64,000 bases of DNA from Capsicum annuum (Eukaryota; Streptophyta; Magnoliopsida; Solanales; Solanaceae), in assembly GCF_002878395.1 (NCBI RefSeq), contig NC_061118.1, positions 91,283,016 to 91,347,015 on the forward strand, given 5' to 3'. A program made the translations under genes and the position numbers. Shown here piece after piece: positions 55,201 through 64,000 of the stretch (the stretch's first letter is position 1; the number at the start of each line of letters is the position of its first letter). Under the pieces are notes generated by a model. The model made no database searches. It was given only the letters and a program-made list of their open reading frames with translations, and was not told the DNA's origin.

Positions 55201-56405
55201 ACCTATCGTTGATCCTCTTCACCTCCACTACCTGACCTCTAAGCTCTTCATCTACTAAGATGTCAACTCCATTCCTACGCCTGTCGCTCCCAGAGTACCA
55301 CAGCTTGTAACCATCTACATCCCTAGCCTTAAACCCTACCTACTTGGTCTCTTGGATACACGCAATGTTGATCCTCCTCTTTCTAAGAATCTTCACAAGC
55401 TCTATGGACTTACCCTGAAGGGTCCCTATATTCCAAGACCCAACCCTCAGCCTACCGTCACGCCCTTCACTACCCCCCCGCGGCCAAACCTTGGCCTCCC
55501 TCCCACTTCCGCCCTCTCCTCATCCCCCGCCCCCACCACGGCCCCACTCCCCAACCCCCTCGGACATAACCCTATCCACCCATTACCGCCCATAGCCACA
55601 ACTACACGAAAGTATAGGAAAATATACAGATATACACGGTGGTAGTATCAAAGCAGCAACAAGGAAATACCAGGCTCACACAAATTCAAAGGAATACTCC
55701 CGAAACAAAACTATACTCAATTAGGGGGCAAACACCACCGGACTCAACACCCACCGCCCCAAATACAGGTTCCCAGCCAATAACCCAATCCAAAGCAGTG
55801 GAAGAAACGACCACAGCAACAGCAACAACAGACAACAGACAATGTCCACAAATTCCACGCAAGTCAAGGTACAGGGGCTACTACTAGCATAATACTAAGA
55901 ATGGAATATGAAATAATGAAATAAAATGGAATATGAAATAACGAAAATAACAAAGGTTAGAAGTCACCGGATTACGCTTGGAGCTGCGGCTGCTGGAGAC
56001 GGAGCGGCGGGTGGCGGCTGGAGACCGGGCGGCGGCTGGCTGTCTGAAGGCTGAGGTGGGGGGAGGGCTGGTGTACCCCACTGGAGGGAGAGGAGTGGGG
56101 GTATGGACAGGACAGGTAAGGGTGGGGGGTATGCACAGCGGGGGGGGGGGGGGGGGCTTGGAACCGGCGGTCGGCGCCGGAGGGTAGCGGGGAGCGGCGA
56201 AGGGGGTCGGCGCCGGGGACCGGAGGTCGGGTCGGGTCGGCGCCGAAGGTCAGCGACGGCGCCGGTGACCGAGGACCGGTGTGAGAGAGGGGGAGAAAGG
56301 GTAGGGAGAGAGAGAGAGAGCCGTTAGAAAGAGAGAGAGCCCTTAGGGCGGCGCCGGAGGTTGGCGCCGGGGGCCGGAGGTCGGGCCGTGCAAGGCACGA
56401 GCCTA
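52272..56405 (-). mobile_element. RTE-type LINE, copy E, nearly full length
   Basis: The (TTG)n tail is at the left end (CAACAACAGCAAC, 52273 onward) and the coding region runs to about 55445. Upstream lies a GC-rich 5' region to about 56405 with short G runs and GAGA tracts. It is the most complete RTE here, carrying endonuclease and reverse transcriptase. No target duplication was found, so the 5' limit is a judgement based on the sharp drop in GC content. Confidence 0.85.
52599..55445 (-). pseudogene. RTE copy E endonuclease-reverse transcriptase with three lesions
   Basis: The endonuclease begins VGSWNIGTLQGKSIELVKIL near 55440, with [34 protein letters not shown] and [11 protein letters not shown] (the phosphohydrolase catalytic motifs). 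Reverse transcriptase has [60 protein letters not shown] and [20 protein letters not shown]. The C-terminal domain ends ITAED-stop at 52599. Lesions are a TAG at 55340-55342 after ETK, a 1-bp deletion near 54161, and a TGA at 54024-54026. The enzyme is otherwise intact by eye, so this is a recently active lineage. Confidence 0.9.
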
Positions 56406-57120
56406 ACGAATATTTTTTTTGAAATTTATTTTAATTATTGTAATTTATAATAGTTTTTAAAATACATAAAAAAAAATTTAATAAATATTGTAAGTTATTA
56501 CCTATTGTAATTTATAATACTTTTTATGTAATTTTCAAATAGTATATATCTCTCTTGTTGTCCTTACTTTTGTGGCATTGATAGTCAATTATATGTTTTA
56601 AATAGTTTAAGTTTTATATTATTGTGATGTATGATATTTTTTCTTCTATTTCAATTTAAGTGTCATGATGCTTAGATGAACACAATAATTAATTATGGGT
56701 GATATAGTAAATTTATGTGTTTTAATGGATCACAACAACTAATTGGAAGTGATATAGCAAAATTACTATAAAAATAACTGTGAAAATTTTTTGATCAGCT
56801 TATCATTTTATATCTATTTTACCTTGTTATCAAATATTATTAATTGACACAATGCTTAAATGGTCATAATAATTAATTCGGAGTGACATAGTAAAATCAC
56901 GATTGAAACTGCGAAGCAGACACTTCTAATTAGAAGTAATATAATAAAATTACTACACAAAAATACTTTCAAAAAAAATTAAATAGATCTCATATAAAAT
57001 GTCAACTAAATTTAACATTAAATATTTTTTTTTTAATGCTCAGATGACTTTATAATAATTTTATAATAATTAATTAGACATTATATAATAAAATTACGGA
57101 GGAAACAGCTTATGAAGTAG
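56406..57120. repeat. Imperfect tandem repeat, AT-rich
   Basis: A block with ATGCTTAGATG, CAATAATTAATT, GGGTGATATAGTAAA and AAAATTAC recurs three to four times at about 56648-57105 with a spacing of about 100-170 bp. Non-coding. Confidence 0.6.
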
Positions 57121-57180
57121 GCACGAAAAGCAGGCAGGAGAAGCAGGCATATTGACGGAGACCTGCCTGCTCCTCCCACC
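57121..57180. repeat. Short palindrome around AGCAGGCAGGAG / CTGCCTGCTCCT
   Basis: AGCAGGCAGGAG near 57130 is opposed by CTGCCTGCTCCT near 57165, separated by about 24 bases. The region is markedly GC-richer than its surroundings. Possibly the subterminal hairpin of a transposable element. Confidence 0.55.
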
Positions 57181-58188
57181 CCATTCCCTCTTATTAGATA
57201 TAATATTCTTAATTTATTTATTTTCATTTTTTTCTAATTATAAAATGATAATTTCTTTCAATATTTTAAGTATTTTATTATTATTTAAATATATTTACGA
57301 TGAGCAATTACACATGATTCACACCTTTAATTTTACCTTAATAATATTGATAACTCCCATAATTCTCATGTTCATAACCCCCAAACTTTAATTTGTAAGT
57401 TATCATGTCTTATGGTATTCTATTACTTTGCCTAATATAAATTTATATTTAGTTTCATGAAGACTCTCATTTATCTTATGTTCTCTTCCAAGTTTTAGTT
57501 TTTTGATTTGTTTTTCTTTTCTTCTTTTTTCATTTGGGTAAATTTTATGTTTTATGCATCTCAAATTTTTTCACTGTTACTACATAATTTCTTTCTTCAT
57601 TCGTTTTTACCATATCCATTGTTCTTGCTCTTTTCTATTTTTATTTTCTATTTCATTAATTTTAGTTAGATATCTTATGCTATTGACCTTTGTATTTTAG
57701 ATATGTATCTAAGGCATTCTTTTTTTAAAAAAATAGAAATGCTAAAATTACAATATTAATTATTACTATTTTTGTCTTTATTTTCTATTGTATTAATTTT
57801 AATTGGATATGTTATGTTAGTGATTTTCGTTTAAGGCTTCTCCAAATTGAATGATTAAAATCTGAAATAGTAAAGTATTTGAATTGTGATTTTGTGGGTT
57901 TTTTTGTGATAGTTGTGGTGTTTGGGTTATCTTTCACTTGATTGGTAAGTGAATTTGTTGAATTTGAGTTATTTTATTTTTGAAGATATCATCAAAATTA
58001 TTTGGCAAGTGAATTTTAATTTTATTAGGAGTGATAAATTATTGTCTTTTATTAAACATGAAACTAAGTGTTAAATGAATTAGATTTGGAATCTAATTTA
58101 TTTGAATTTAAAGATTGAAAAAAATATTAAAATTTCATGTATCTAATTTTTTTTTAAATACCACGCGAAGCGCTGTCAAACTTACTAG
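57181..58188 (+). mobile_element. Possible Helitron 3' part ending at CTAG
   Basis: The 3' end at 58164-58188 shows a degraded hairpin (CACGCGAAGCGCTG) followed by CTAG and T, like the better preserved terminus at 48348. The upstream sequence resembles the blocks at 48100-48200 and 52100-52230. The 5' end was not located. Confidence 0.5.
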
Positions 58189-59365
58189 TTTCAAAAATAA
58201 TCCAATTATATTCATAGTTAAACACAACACCAACTTCAATTCTAAAAAAAATATTATTTTCATGATCAAACGGGACCTAAGTTTTGATGACATTGACTAA
58301 AGGTAAAGGTTAAAAGCCCATTAAAAAAATTGATTAAGCTAGTTGGGATCAAATTAATATTTTAAAACATGATAATTTTTTTCAAAATATAAATCAACCC
58401 ACAACTCCAATTTAATATGTAACAAAACTAAGAGACCAATTAATCATTTTCCATCATCAGTTATCAGTTTTCAAAAAAATGCCCAAACGTTTCCTTCTCT
58501 CAACTTAACTCTCCCTCAATAGATTGCCTCAAACAAGACAGCAGATCGATATTGCTGCCATATCTGGCGACTATCAGTTGTTTGAGAATCCACATTCGAC
58601 TTCTTCGTCCTTCCTTCTTCCCTTGTAGTCGTTACTTTCCCTCTCTTTGTGGGTAAAGACTTTTATATTTGGTTTTCAAAAAATTAGGGTCTTTTAGTTA
58701 ATGAAGAAAAAGAAGAACTTTAGTTGTATTCTCTTTAAGTATGGGTTAACAAGTTTGAGTTTCAATGCTCAAAAGAGAAAGTTAAACTTAAGAAATCTTA
58801 ATGTGTGGTATTTATTCTCTTAATATGGTGGTTGATGTAAATGTGGTATCTTTTCTAAGTGAAATATGATTTTTTTTATTGTTGTTATTGTTCTTGTTCT
58901 CGAACATTGATGTAAAAATAGCGAAACTTGAACTTTGACTTTTTTGGAGATATTTGTTGTGATAATTTTGTCTTGTTGTTTGTGTTGTTGTATTGAATCA
59001 CTTCACTTGGTATTTGTTGGGGTGTTGGTGTATGTTGGTGGGGATTGTTGGTATTGTTGGTGTTGTTTGTTTGTTTTATTGGTGTTGTTTGTGTTTTAGG
59101 TATGTTCTTGGTGTTCTTGGTTTTGTTGGTGTTGTTGGCGGCGTTGTTGGTGTTCTTATTTTTCTTGATTTTATTGGTATTGTTAGTGTTGGTATTTTTG
59201 GTGTTGTTGATTTTCTTGGTTTTGTTGATGTTGGTGGTGTTAATGTATTGGCAAAAACATAAACATTAATGTTATTTAAGTGGTGATATAGCTTGATTTT
59301 GTTGGGGGTGGTGTTCTTGGTGTATGATATAGCATGGTGGTGGTGGTGTTCTTGTTGATATATAG
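58189..59365. other. Intergenic, including a GTT-rich low-complexity tract
   Basis: At 58890-59350 the plus strand is a degenerate GTTGTTGGTGTT-like tract; the open frames in it are low-complexity Val/Leu/Gly runs. At 58480-58650 a less AT-rich segment with CTTCTTCGTCCTTCCTTCTT followed by GTGGGTAAAG could be a leader exon, but no coding frame follows. Confidence 0.5.
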
Positions 59366-60290
59366 TGTGTTTGGTATGAAGGAAAATATTTTTTGGAAAA
59401 TGTTTTCCAATTTTTTCTTGTTAGGTTGGCTTAAATATCTTCCAAATCAACTTAATTTTCTCAAATTTAAGGAAAATGACTTTCCTTCAAAAAGTAAGAA
59501 AAATATTTTTCAAACTCTTTTTCAACCTCACTCTCAATCTGAAATATTCATACAACTCTCATAATCACCCACCCTTATCCCGACCCCCAATCCCCTACCA
59601 ACCCCACCCCCATAACCATCCATCCAGAAAAAATATTTTAAACTTTTTCTTACCCCCGACCCCTTATCATCCCCCCCTCCAAAAAAATATTTTATTTTAT
59701 TTTATAAAAATTTAATATTTTTCTTATCCCACCCGTATTCGACCCCCCCCTCTACCAGCCCCCCCCCCCCCCCCCCCCAAAAAAAATAATAATTTTTTTC
59801 AAAAAAAATTATTTCTTTTCTTATCCCCCCCCCTAATACCCCCCCCCTCCAAAAAGATATTTTTAAAATTTATTTTTTAAAAACTTTGAAACTTTTTTCT
59901 TACCTCACCCCTATCACCTATTCCGCCTCACCCTCTTACCCTATTTGTTCTTCTTATTTTTTGTTAAATACATATAAATACTTTTAGAAAATATTTTCTA
60001 CTTGCATAACAAATACAAGAATATAAGTGGGAAAGAACTTATTTTTTTAGAAAAAAAAATTTCCTCCTTATAATGAACACACCCTAAAAAAAAATTCAGG
60101 GTAAAAAATTATTTTCTAAAAAGTATTTTTCACTCTTTAGCTAAACATTAAAATGTATTTTATGAAAAATATTCTTTCATTCACTAACCAAACATTAAAA
60201 ATATTTTCCACTCACCAACCAAACATAAGAAAATAAGTAAGAAACTAACTTGTTTTTCATAAAAATATTTTCCTTCATACACACTCATAA
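59366..60290. repeat. Element with inverted ends and decayed GGAAAATATTTTCC motifs
   Basis: The left end TGTTTGGTATGAAGGAAAAT is mirrored by TATTTTCCTTCATACACACT at about 60266-60288. The interior contains several GGAAAA..TTTTCC motifs and C-rich homopolymer tracts at about 59570-59860. It looks like a decayed MITE or nested MITEs. Confidence 0.55.
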
Positions 60291-60369
60291 TGTCACCCAA
60301 CAAATGTGTAATATGTTGCAAAGAATAAAAATCTGTTGGAATATATTAAGCACATCATATGTCGGTTTA

Positions 60370-60540
60370 CTGGTTTGATTTATTCCAATAGATGACCCGT
60401 CTGTTGCAACAGATGAGTCATCTGTTGGAAGAAATCAAACCAGTTGCACGACCTGTTTTAATTTCTTCCAGTAGATGAGTTATTTATTATTGTTGCAACA
60501 AATGAGTCTTTTGTTAAAAGTATTTTTCTATTGTGTTGTA
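60370..60540. repeat. ATCTGTTG / CAACAGAT half-palindrome cluster 1
   Basis: CCGTCTGTTGCAACAGATGA, GTCATCTGTTGGAAG, and partial forms (CCAATAGATGA, CCAGTAGATGA, TTGCAACAAATGA) recur just upstream of the Ulp1-type pseudogene. Related clusters lie at about 62240-62330 and 63290-63440. Confidence 0.7.
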
Positions 60541-60621
60541 TTTATTAAATTTACTATTACCTTTTTTAATGATGCACCAATCAATTGTAATCATTTTGTT
60601 TCTCTTGTTTGTAAATAAAAA

Positions 60622-63600
60622 ATGTCTCTAAGAAAAAAAAAGAGAATCAACTTCTGACAAAGCAACTAAAATAGCTAAATTATAAACACCATTAGAAGAA
60701 CTTACTGAACAAGCTCTTTCACAAACAAATGAAGTATTACCATCTGTAAATGTACAAAAAAAGAATAAAGATATGGAAAGAGATATTGAAGAATATACTG
60801 AGAGAGAATCATTTGAATGATCTAGTGATGATATAGAAAATGAAGGTGAGGGAGATGAAGAAGAGTTTATAAGGAGGAAATATTAAAATATAAATGAGGA
60901 AGAAGATGGAGATGATGAGGTTGGAGATGATCAAGAAAGTCATAAATGAGATGAAAAGGAAGGTGATGATGAAGAAGAAAAAGAAAGTGAGAAAGAAAAT
61001 AAAGAGGAAGAAGATGAATCTGAATTGGAAAATGAAAGAGAGGATGAAAAGAAAAAAGTTGATGATAATATTAATGATCATGTTGTGATATCGTTGATCG
61101 ATCGTAAACGTAGATAAAAAATTCAGCATGATCTTGTCAAAACTTTTAGTATTGATGATTTTCAAGTTGGGATGCATATAAATAACCCTAAAAATTGACT
61201 GGTGATTTTGTTGTTAAATCTGTAATGGGTAAAAATTTTAATAGTTTTAGGAATATATTAAGGGATGAAAAATTTGAGGATTACTTTAAGTCCAACTTTT
61301 TTGGATACTTTCTTGATCTATCGGAGGATAACAATTAACGCTTTTAAATGACCACAATGTATGATCTTCTCAAGTACAGGATCAAGCGTAAGGGTGATGA
61401 TGATGAAACATTGAAGGATGTAGACAAGAAGATGGATGAGATTTGTATAAACTATTGTGGCATGTTGGATTGTTTTGGCATAAACGAATTTGTCATAGTG
61501 ACTAGCATGAAATTCCATCCTCGATCTGAACCTCTTTCCCATAATAACACCCTTAAAAGCCAAAGGCGAGAAGGATACCAAAATCAGCCAAGGCATAAAA
61601 AAAGGCAAGACACTAACCAAGCGACCCACCAAAACCAACAAAGGCAAAGAAAAAACAAATGAGTTATTATCTATTGTTAGACCAAGCTACAAAGCCAGGC
61701 AATTATTAGTTGATCTCCAGAATAAAAGGTTTTTGAAGAAGCACAAAGAGTCATTGTGCTTAGTTTGATTTGTGCATTCCATTTTATGGGCAGAGACACC
61801 AGCTAAGTCATAAAACCTAAATTGTTGGTACTTGCTCAGGATTTAGAGGCATTTAACAATTAGCCATGGGGATATGAAAACTATTTCGACTATCAAATAT
61901 TTATGGACAAGGATATCTCCAAATATGATCAACTTATACGACATTCTTTAGGCTTTTATGATAAACTTCATCCCTGTTTCTTTAGTGTTTCATTTATTTA
62001 TATTGTTGGATAATTATTCTGACTTTTTTGCATCATGTTTACATTTTTAGGATTGAATATTTAAAGTCATTCCTCACCTCTGGCAGCAGGTCAAGGACTA
62101 CTCGAAAGAGGTTTCTCATCCAAAGATCCTTAGGTGGTTATTTGCCATGAACAACTCAAGGATGAATCTCCTTGATCTCCTTAGCCCTATCGATGATGTA
62201 GCAAGTTTTATTTTAAATAGAATAATTTCACTCAAGTTAACAAGTTAACACATTACAATAAATAACTTATTTGTTGCGACAGATTAACCACTTATTTGCA
62301 ATAGATAACTTATCTGTTGCCAATATCTACAAATTATAGGTTGATTTTAATATATATCTACTTTTATTTATAGATAGTGCATTCATGAATTGTACCTACT
62401 GAGCAAGATTTGAAGATGTTTGGCATTTTTACTCTAGATATTGTCAAAACAAAATCAGACCCAAAGGTGAACTTGATAAAGAAAGAATTGGTTGGAGCAA
62501 CAGTCATCAAAAGAAAAGAAGTTAGTGAAGGTCAAATTATTGCTAATGAGCCTGTTGCTGAGGTTTTTGGTGATGTTGTAATAAATTTAGGTGTTGGTGT
62601 TAATATTGGTGTTGGTGATGGTGGTGGTGGTGGTGGTGATGGTGATGGTGTTGGTAATTTTGGTGTCAAAGATGGTGATAAACATATTGATGATGCTCAT
62701 AAAAATTTATTTAAAAAATATTTGATCATAATGATGGTCATACTAGTGATGACTATGGTGGATTCACCCCTTTCAGTGGGCATACCACCTCTTTTGGTCC
62801 CTCTTCAAGCTTATGTTCTACATGCAAATATCAAGAATACAAAGACAAACATAACAACTTGATTAAAAACATTAATGATCTGACTGTTATTGTTAAGGAA
62901 TTTACATCTAAGAGGGGGGTCATACCATTAAGGGAGTTGATAGAGACATTTACTCCATTGGGGGTTACGAGGAGGAAAAAACAATTTCCAAGGTACCATC
63001 AGATATTAAATCAAGGAAAATTGCAACTCTTCTTTCTTCCACTGTTGAGCAAATTCAAGGGGCCACGGGAGTGTAGGGATAACTAAAGAAGGTACATATC
63101 TACAAGTTGGTGAAAGCCACCAAAAAGCCTAAGTTGAACACACTGATGAAATCAAAAAGGTTCCAAAAGTCTACTACATTCATAAATTTAGTCTAAAAGA
63201 CTTCAAGAACATGACAGATATAGAGCAGTAGTAAAAGGACTGGTAAGTTACTTTTTCTAATCTTCTATCTTTTCAATTTATAATCTTCTAAGTCATCTGT
63301 TGTAATAGATTACCCATCTATTATATTAGTTTACAATAAATTGAGTAATCTGTTAACAGGTTCAAATAATTTATGAAACAGATTAACCATCTGTGCAAGA
63401 TGAGTCATCTATTTTTAGCATATAGGCCATCTGTTGTATCTTTTTAATTTTTATTAAGTTACAAACTTATTTAAATTATATTCTTATATCAGTATGTTGA
63501 TGAAATTTTTAACTCATGTGGGAGAGGCACCTTATATTCACTGAGTACTATGATCTCAGGATAGGATCATGGACCTCAATTTCTATAGTAACTTCTTAAG

Positions 63601-63970
63601 TAGGTACAACAAGTTCAGCAAAAAAGTGACAACTCCCGATGGTAGAAAAATTGAGGAGATACTTGCTGAGTTTGAATAGAATAAGGACATGATTGATTAC
63701 TGTAGATAAAAAAGGCCATATTCAGGTGTTATAGATTGGACTAGGGCAAAAAAGATTCTTGCAATGATGAACTTGAAGAATAAATATTTTGTGACTGTTG
63801 AGATCATCATGAATAAGGAAGTCATAAATGTTTACAACTACAACATACCATTTGCATGAAGTCTTTGTTGGGGTTGTTTCTAAAAATCATTGAAGCAAAG
63901 TGGCATAATGAACACTTGCTCGAAAAGTTGCTCAATGAACGATGAACTGTTGAAGGTCGAAAACATGACC
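60622..63970 (+). pseudogene. Degenerate DUF1985 / Ulp1-type transposon gene, runs off the right edge
   Basis: An acidic Lys/Glu-rich N-terminal part (about 60622-61090) is followed by DVDKKMDEICINYCGMLDCF (about 61415-61480) and IPHLWQQVKDYSKEVSHPKI with LRWLFAMNNS (about 62065-62150), a DUF1985-like region. Next come VPTEQDLKMFGIFTLDIV (62390 on), a Gly-rich linker, and SKRGVIPLRELIETFTP (about 62910). After an intron come DLNFYSNFLSRYNKFSKK (about 63570), then IDWTRAKKILAMMNLKNKYF (about 63730), as seen at the start of the Ulp1 (C48) peptidase region in related plant genes. Introns appear at about 62198-62373 and 63243-63491. Many stops and frameshifts make it non-functional. The catalytic His-Asp-Cys part lies off the window. 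Confidence 0.78.
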
Positions 63971-64000
63971 TTTCCAAAAATGAGACTGGTGATGCGTGCG

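Noticed and set aside
52648..55258. Series of plus-strand open frames up to 163 codons
   Set aside because: Shadows of the GC-richer RTE copy E coding strand.
58993..59269. Val/Leu/Gly-rich open frames
   Set aside because: Products of a degenerate GTT/GGT tract, not proteins.

Overview
The window is nuclear DNA from a higher plant, almost certainly a member of the Solanaceae. The evidence is one large split protein gene with plant-type GT-AG introns, RTE-type LINEs ending in (TTG)n with a TS-SINE-like 3' end, Au-type SINE pieces, tRNA-derived SINEs with a GGTTCAAATCC box B, and a DUF1985/Ulp1-type element typical of solanaceous genomes. The genus cannot be fixed from the sequence alone. There are two 100-N assembly gaps (107-206 and 48731-48830).

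The only recognisable host gene lies on the minus strand. It is the plant homologue of calcineurin-binding protein cabin-1 (CABIN1, a TPR-rich subunit of the HIR H3.3 histone-chaperone complex). The start codon is at 42785-42787 and 14 coding exons run leftwards to 1543, giving about 1506 codons with every exon junction in phase. The last exon in view ends at a good splice donor and no stop is reached, so the C-terminus lies beyond the left edge. The gene covers more than 41 kb because intron 6 (24197-37070) and intron 11 (2946-22207) are packed with nested transposable elements.

Intron 11 holds RTE copy A (3944-5509), a long inverted repeat carrying Au SINE sequence and interrupted by a SINE (5968-6718), a 77-bp Au SINE with a perfect 12-bp target duplication, a 1.27-kb non-autonomous copia element with internal tandem repeats (6942-8213), a hAT MITE next to a Stowaway-like MITE (8690-9167), and copia-3 (9523-22005). 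The 5' LTR of copia-3 was split by copia-2 (9641-14611), and its leader was replaced by RTE copy B (14749-17390). Intron 6 holds copia-4 (25036-35898), which was itself hit by an L1 fragment, Au SINEs, a hAT transposase fragment, RTE copy C, a gypsy-like LTR, a hAT MITE, a TTT-flanked MITE and RTE copy D. Beside it lies a decayed duplicate of the host gene's own exon 7 (24821-24979), which I regard as the most unexpected finding.

Upstream of the gene sits copia-5 (43334-47131), in the same orientation as the host gene. Its 3' LTR carries a TATA-like box pointing at exon 1. The right third (47-64 kb) is AT-rich intergenic DNA with Helitron-like 3' ends, several tandem repeats, a nearly intact 4-kb RTE (copy E) and, at the right edge, a degenerate DUF1985/Ulp1-type transposon gene whose introns are sprinkled with ATCTGTTG half-palindromes.

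No prokaryotic-type features, CRISPR arrays, rRNA or true tRNA genes were seen. The window looks like one conserved chromatin gene that has absorbed large amounts of retrotransposon DNA while keeping all its splice junctions.
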